Positions 23,331-26,871 of a stretch of 26,871 nt of DNA are shown one piece after another. The DNA is from an uncultured Pseudoflavonifractor sp. (GTDB lineage Bacteria; Bacillota; Clostridia; Oscillospirales; Oscillospiraceae): assembly GCA_904419835.1 (NCBI GenBank), contig CAJFTA010000031.1, positions 1 through 26,871 on the forward strand, written 5' to 3'. Positions within the stretch are counted from its first letter, which is position 1, and every line of letters starts with the position of its first letter. Below the pieces are notes generated by a model. It worked only from the letters and a program-made list of their open reading frames with translations. It made no database searches and was not told where the DNA came from. The position numbers and the translations under genes are program-made.

Positions 23331-24473
23331 TTACCCTCTCCCCGTCAATTCCTCGCGGCTGGCAAAGAGAGTTTCAAAGGCGGCCTTGCCGTTGTCGATT
23401 GGCGCGTCCTTGTAGCCAAGGAAAGCACCCTCACGGTCACAAATGCGGCTCACCTTCACAAACCGCCTCACGCGCCCTGCAAGGCGCTGTGTGCGCTGTT
23501 CGTAGGTGTCCCACTCCCTTCCCTTTGGCTCTCGGTATTGCTTGTCAAAGGCAAGGATAATCTCCTTTGCGCCCGCTTGAATCAGCATGGCAAGGTGGCT
23601 CTCACTGGCCCCGAAGGTATGAGAGGCCACGGCGAAGGGATAGCCGTAGGCATGGGCGAGCATAACGCTCTTTGCGCCCTCGAAAATGATGGCCTTGCCG
23701 CTCTCCCGAATGGCCTCTTTTGCCTTGTGCAAGCCGTAGAGGTTGCGGCTGTTGGGGAAACTCCAGCATGGCTTTTCCTTGTCCCGATATTTGCCCTCTT
23801 TCCATAACGGCATATACTTGGACTTGGGCGCGTAGTGAATGGCCGCCCATGCGCTCTTCCCCTCTATCCACTCCCCCGGCTCATAGCCGAAGATTTTCCG
23901 CATTTCCTCCTGTGTCGGCGCGAAACTGCGCTCATACAAGCCCACAATTTCCCCGTTGATATTGTGGTGTGGGAGAATGATTGTCCCCCGCTTGGGATAG
24001 TAGGCAACATTAAAGTCAATCAACTGTTGGAGCGGAATCCCGTCGCCGCCCTGTGCCTTTGGCAGATGCCACTTCAACCGGGAAAGGGTTTCGGTTGTGG
24101 TATCAAATTGGGAATAGAGGTCGGCAAGGATTTTCGGGTCAATGCCCTTTACCATATCCACCCGCATATCAGGGTCAAAGGCGTGGTAAGTAGTCGTGCC
24201 GCCGCTGGCTCCCGGAATCACGTCGGACAAGTCAATCTCTGCCTCGTCCATCCATTTCTCAATGAACTGCTTGCCCTCGTTGGGATTGTCTGTCCCCAGC
24301 ACCTTGCACACCCATGTGTGCAGCAGCATGGTTTTGCCGCACTCGCTGAAACAAGTGATTTTGTGCGTTTCCGGGTCAAAGACGGCGTTGTGGTGTGTCC
24401 CGCCGTGGCAGAGGGTCAGCACCTTGATACAGTCCTTTCCGCCGCAAGTCCCATGCTGTGGTTCGGCGTTCAT
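23331..24473 (-). CDS. DnaG-like primase: CHC2-type zinc finger plus Toprim
   Basis: From the first clean ATG this is 380 aa. Residues 22-45 look like a CHC2-type zinc finger (C22, H26/H27, C41, C45 in CFSECG). Residues about 228-300 look like a Toprim fold: Glu235 in IIFEGAKSV and Asp290 in LAFDKQY are the expected metal ligands. Such proteins make RNA primers for replication of plasmids and integrative elements. The coding look continues 30 codons upstream of the ATG to a TAG (24566-24564), before which ATG-CAG-AAT-ATT follows a ribosome site. So the product may start internally, may need readthrough, or the gene may be broken. Confidence 0.7.
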   Translation of the reverse strand: MNAEPQHGTCGGKDCIKVLTLCHGGTHHNAVFDPETHKITCFSECGKTMLLHTWVCKVLGTDNPNEGKQFIEKWMDEAEIDLSDVIPGASGGTTTYHAFDPDMRVDMVKGIDPKILADLYSQFDTTTETLSRLKWHLPKAQGGDGIPLQQLIDFNVAYYPKRGTIILPHHNINGEIVGLYERSFAPTQEEMRKIFGYEPGEWIEGKSAWAAIHYAPKSKYMPLWKEGKYRDKEKPCWSFPNSRNLYGLHKAKEAIRESGKAIIFEGAKSVMLAHAYGYPFAVASHTFGASESHLAMLIQAGAKEIILAFDKQYREPKGREWDTYEQRTQRLAGRVRRFVKVSRICDREGAFLGYKDAPIDNGKAAFETLFASREELTGRG

Positions 24474-24578
24474 GGCCTCAAAGAAGGAAAAGAAATCGTC
24501 CTCGGTCAGACAGTCCAGCTTGTCCTCATAGGACGGCTTTTCATCAACAAGGAACGGTAAATTCTAAATATTCTGCAT
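24474..24578 (-). other. Interrupted 5' part of the primase-like gene
   Basis: In frame with the primase the minus strand reads MQNI, TAG, then NLPFLVDEKPSYEDKLDCLT and DDFFSFFEA into the annotated ATG. An AAAGGAG lies 10 nt before the ATG at 24578. This stretch has coding character, so the TAG at 24566-24564 looks like a nonsense change of a normal start region. Confidence 0.6.
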
Positions 24579-24653
24579 AACTGCATTTCTCCTTTTAGTC
24601 ATAATTTAGAGAGGTTTCAAGAGGTTTTTCCCCCTCTCTCACCTTCTATATAT

Positions 24654-24682
24654 ATTATACCATAAAAATATTTTTCAGTAAA
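24654..24682 (-). promoter_or_regulatory. Promoter of the primase-led block
   Basis: TATAAT (24659-24654) with TTTACT (24682-24677) 17 nt upstream on the minus strand, about 75 nt before the ATG at 24578. It lies in AT-rich sequence. Confidence 0.6.
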
Positions 24683-24699
24683 ATCATCGAAATGGCGCT

Positions 24700-25217
24700 G
24701 ATTTTAGAGTGATTTTATAACATTTTTCCGATAATCAAACAGACCACACACAAGGCGAGCGGAGCAAAAGAAAAGGAACTCCCTCGCAAAATTTTTTCGT
24801 GGGGAATCCTGCGCGGCCCCTGCCGCTGGGCGGCGGAATCCTGTTGCCCTGCCGCCGCTCCCCCGTGGGCGGCGGGACACCGGGGGATGGTTTTGGGATT
24901 TTAGCAGATAAAAAGGCCGCGCCCCGTCTTTTTCGGGAGTTTTCCCGACCGCTGACAAAACACGGAGAACACGACCGGGAACGGAGGAAACGGCGGCGAA
25001 CTGCATGAAATCGGCGTTGAAACGCTCTATTTTCCTCTGTTACGCGGTGAAAACGCTTGAAATCTCTGCGTTTCGCCGCTGAATCAAGTGAAAACGAAGG
25101 AAAATGACACGAAAACGGCGTGAAATCATGCGTTTCACGCGTTTTTCAGTGAATCTACCGCGTTTTCCCGTGTGCGGCGGCGTTTCCAATCATTTTGGAG
25201 AAATTTTGTGAAAGGTC
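24700..25217. other. Non-coding region between divergent blocks
   Basis: About 500 bp with no convincing gene. The left part is GC-rich with many GGCGG/CCGCC runs; the right part (25006-25140) is a cluster of TGAAA-type repeats. Lying between a primase-like gene and the cassette at 25320, it could hold the element's replication or transfer origin; this is inference. Confidence 0.45.
25006..25140. repeat. Cluster of degenerate TGAAA(A)CG repeats
   Basis: GTGAAAACG occurs exactly at 25047-25055 and 25088-25096. Variants lie at 25006, 25017, 25057, 25107 and 25120, and an inverted copy near 25130-25138. Positions 25119-25126 and 25133-25140 form an inverted repeat (GCGTGAAA / TTTCACGC). Confidence 0.5.
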
Positions 25218-25252
25218 TTGACAATATATATATATATATATATATATATGAT
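25218..25252 (+). promoter_or_regulatory. Promoter with an (AT)13 run in its spacer
   Basis: A perfect TTGACA (25218-25223) is followed by 13 AT dinucleotides (25224-25249) and TATGAT (25247-25252). TATATA at 25241 gives 17-nt spacing within the run. The ATG of the next gene lies at 25320 behind TTAGGAGG. Confidence 0.65.
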
Positions 25253-25319
25253 AGATTGTACGAAATACTGGCAGATTGCACAGTGTCCGTACATTTTTTG
25301 TTTGTTAGGAGGAATTTCT

Positions 25320-25568
25320 ATGCGTATCATATTGGACACGGACAAGAAAACCATCACTGTCCCTTGGAACTATCAGCAGAAGTTGGAAGAATACAATGCT
25401 ATGGTTATGGAAATCTCTGGCGACGCAAGTAAGAAAAAGACATTTAAGAGTTACATTGACGATATTTGGAAAGAGTGCATGGAGGACAGCGATAAGCACT
25501 TGATTACAGGGAAGAAGCCCTCTACCTCCCCTGCAAAGTCCAAACAGGCTCCATCGTCCAAAGGCTGA
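25320..25568 (+). CDS. Small conserved-looking protein, 82 aa
   Basis: The protein starts MRIILDTDKKTITVPWNYQQ and has a helical middle (YIDDIWKECMEDSDKHLI) and a Ser/Lys/Pro-rich tail. No catalytic motif is seen. TTAGGAGG lies 7 nt before the ATG. It is the first gene of a three-gene cassette with the HTH protein (1-bp gap) and the lipoprotein. I recall similar small proteins next to recombinase genes in clostridial elements, but no function. Confidence 0.75.
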   Translation: MRIILDTDKKTITVPWNYQQKLEEYNAMVMEISGDASKKKTFKSYIDDIWKECMEDSDKHLITGKKPSTSPAKSKQAPSSKG

Positions 25569-25569
25569 T

Positions 25570-25770
25570 ATGGGCGCGTCAAGAGTGACCCCGGCGGAAA
25601 TCGTGGAAATGTATCGCCTGTATGCCAAACTGGGCAGTTATGCGGCGGTAGGCCGTGAGATGGGGCGGAGCGGCTCCACGGTTGCAAGGTACATCAAAAT
25701 GGAGGGGACACCCCCGATTGTCAAGCACACCTTTTCGGAGGTCGTGCGGGAAGGAGATAAGACGAAATGA
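25570..25770 (+). CDS. Small helix-turn-helix protein, 66 aa
   Basis: Residues 6-43 form a Hin/transposase-like helix-turn-helix: TPAEIVEMYRLYAKLGSYAA, then VGREMGRSGSTVARYIK as turn and recognition helix. No other domain is present, so it may be a DNA-binding regulator of the cassette or element. Its ATG is 1 bp after the previous stop and it overlaps the lipoprotein start as ATGA (25767-25770), so all three genes are cotranslated. Confidence 0.7.
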   Translation: MGASRVTPAEIVEMYRLYAKLGSYAAVGREMGRSGSTVARYIKMEGTPPIVKHTFSEVVREGDKTK

Positions 25771-26153
25771 AAAGAGTATTGCCGCTGATTCTGGCGGCGG
25801 CTCTCATGCTATCACTGGCAGCTTGCGGCGGAGGTCAGGGGAATAATGAATCAAGCGAAACAGCGGGATTGACAAATGAACAATGTATTGGTACATGGGA
25901 ATGGTCATTTGAGGATTCACCCGATAAAACTAATTTTGGGGGAGCAGAAACGCTGGAATTGAGCGATGGCGGAGTTGGAAAAGGAACTGGCCCCGCGGTC
26001 AGTGATGGTTCTTACTACCCTTTAACTTGGGAAATAGAAGATGATATATTAAAGATTTCGTTTACGGCTGACCCCCTGACTGGCGCATTTTATGTAGACG
26101 GCGACACCATGACAAGCACTGATGGCGGCTATGTCTACCTAAAAGTAGATTAA
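25767..26153 (+). CDS. Small lipoprotein
   Basis: This 128-aa protein has a lipoprotein signal peptide (1-19) with lipobox LAAC and lipid-bearing Cys20, a short Gly/Asn/Ser linker, and a domain of about 100 residues starting CIGTWEWSFEDS. GTWEW near the start and alternating strands to the end look like a small lipocalin-like beta barrel. It should be held on the outer face of the membrane. AAGGAG lies 8 nt before the ATG. Lipoproteins of this kind in mobile elements sometimes act in surface exclusion, but that is only a possibility. Confidence 0.75.
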   Translation: MKRVLPLILAAALMLSLAACGGGQGNNESSETAGLTNEQCIGTWEWSFEDSPDKTNFGGAETLELSDGGVGKGTGPAVSDGSYYPLTWEIEDDILKISFTADPLTGAFYVDGDTMTSTDGGYVYLKVD

Positions 26154-26160
26154 CAAACGA

Positions 26161-26203
26161 AAACAAGGCTGAGCATAGTGTATCATGCTCCGCCTTGTTT
26201 ATT
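26161..26203 (+). terminator. Terminator of the lipoprotein cassette
   Basis: 26161-26169 pairs with 26192-26200 and 26171-26176 with 26185-26190, with one mismatch between. It is followed by further T residues (ATTT). Confidence 0.75.
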
Positions 26204-26310
26204 TCAATAGGGTATACCCAAGTGACATATTGAAACAGCGCCGCTTTTTGTGTCACACGAGTTATTTTCTTGTATTTGAAATATTTCAAAAACATAAAAT
26301 ACCCTATTGA
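26204..26310. repeat. Inverted repeat pair and 16-bp palindrome before the recombinase gene
   Basis: Positions 26204-26215 and 26299-26310 are exact 12-bp inverted repeats. Between them, 26275-26290 is a perfect 16-bp palindrome (TTTGAAATATTTCAAA). The right arm overlaps the -35 box of the recombinase promoter. This is the usual place of a resolution or inversion site that also acts as operator. Confidence 0.6.
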
Positions 26311-26335
26311 CATACTTTCGCCTTTGTGGTACAAT
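26307..26335 (+). promoter_or_regulatory. Strong promoter of the serine recombinase
   Basis: TTGACA (26307-26312), a 17-nt spacer and TACAAT (26330-26335). The start codon is 34 nt further at 26369. Confidence 0.8.
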
Positions 26336-26368
26336 GATACAAGAAAGAACGAAAGGGGTGTGCGGCAA

Positions 26369-26871
26369 ATGCGGGTTGGGTATGTGCGTTGCTCCACCAT
26401 CGAGCAGAACGAGGCGCGGCAACTCAAAATGATGGAGGAACAGAAGGCCGAAAAACTGTTCATTGACAAGGCGAGCGGCAAGAACACAGACCGCAAGGCG
26501 TTCAAGGAAATGATGAGCTTTGTCCGGGCCGGGGACATGGTTATTGTGGAGAGTATTTCCCGTATCGCCCGCAACACCCGCGACTTGCTCTCCATCGTGT
26601 CAGAACTGACAGAGAAACAGGTGGAGTTTGTCAGTCTGAAAGAGAACATCGACACCACCACCCCACAAGGCCGTTTCATGTTGACAGTGTTCGGCGCTCT
26701 GGCGGAACTGGAACGGGAGAACATCTTGGAGCGGCAACGGGAAGGAATCGCAATCGCCAAGGACGCGGGCAAGTACAAGGGCCGCAAGCCCTTGGAGGTG
26801 GACGAGGCGCAATTCAAAGACGCCTGCAAGCGGTGGAGGGCCGGGGAGATAACGGCCACCGCCGCCATGCA
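26369..26871 (+). CDS. Serine recombinase (resolvase/invertase family), 3' end cut
   Basis: The 167 residues visible are a resolvase-type serine recombinase, which cuts and rejoins DNA through a covalent serine link. Arg7 and nucleophile Ser9 (YVRCST) are present, as are Arg65 and Arg68 (ESISRIARNTRDL) and the long E-helix (ALAELERENILERQREGI). The start of the C-terminal helix-turn-helix begins at GRKPLEV (residue 138) and is cut by the window end. Size suggests a small Tn3-type enzyme of about 185-200 aa rather than a large phage-like one. The ATG at 26369 follows a GAAAGGGG site. It may resolve or invert DNA in the element using the repeats just upstream. Confidence 0.88.
   Translation, partial: MRVGYVRCSTIEQNEARQLKMMEEQKAEKLFIDKASGKNTDRKAFKEMMSFVRAGDMVIVESISRIARNTRDLLSIVSELTEKQVEFVSLKENIDTTTPQGRFMLTVFGALAELERENILERQREGIAIAKDAGKYKGRKPLEVDEAQFKDACKRWRAGEITATAAM

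Noticed and set aside
24704..25006. A 100-residue minus-strand frame
   Set aside because: No ribosome site, low-complexity Arg/Pro/Gly content, and it lies in a GC-rich non-coding stretch.
1..26871. CRISPR arrays, tRNA and rRNA genes
   Set aside because: No regularly spaced repeats, no cloverleaf and no rRNA-like stretches were seen on either strand.

Overview
The window looks like a high-GC, Gram-positive anaerobe of the Clostridia, probably an Oscillospiraceae-like gut bacterium. This is inferred from the strong AGGAGG-type ribosome binding sites, the S-layer homology (SLH) anchor, the lactocepin-type S8 protease, the rubrerythrin remnant and the Tn916-type integrase. Taxonomy cannot be proven from the sequence alone.

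Positions 1-8760 are ordinary chromosome, almost all on the minus strand. They hold a GNAT / GNAT-YoaP / DHFR-like operon (141-1879) divergent from a TfoX-N gene (2023-2337), then a cluster of strong hairpins (2461-2742). Next come a GNAT acetyltransferase (2754-3374) and a MerR-TipAS regulator with a 19-bp-spacer promoter (3568-4326). A four-gene operon follows: response regulator, histidine kinase and two membrane proteins (7531 down to 4522). A small membrane/amphipathic-protein cluster (8430 down to 7687) ends this part.

Positions 8764-19322 hold the most interesting system. A 384-aa secreted protein with a cohesin-like domain and three SLH repeats is followed 11 bp later by a 2643-aa secreted S8 protease. 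The protease carries a two-loop dockerin inserted in its Fn3-like region, plus four beta-propeller-like stretches alternating with three Big2 domains. The simplest reading is a two-gene minimal, cellulosome-like device. The SLH/cohesin protein would sit on the wall and hold the giant protease through cohesin-dockerin binding, since the protease has no anchor of its own. A protein with a C-terminal ArsR-like winged helix is encoded just upstream, and a striking palindrome lies between it and the operon.

From about 20010 to the right edge lies an integrated mobile element. A Tn916-type tyrosine integrase is its first gene. It abuts a cut-off 3' end of a rubrerythrin gene, the likely attachment site, and a second, decayed copy of the same 3' end lies 220 bp further left. 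The element carries a minus-strand replication-like block (24578 down to 21587): a CHC2/Toprim primase-like protein, whose natural reading frame contains an amber codon, and several unknown small proteins. It also has a repeat-rich non-coding stretch, a three-gene cassette (small protein, HTH protein, lipoprotein) behind a promoter whose spacer is an AT-dinucleotide run, and a serine recombinase cut by the window end. No rRNA, tRNA or CRISPR array was seen.
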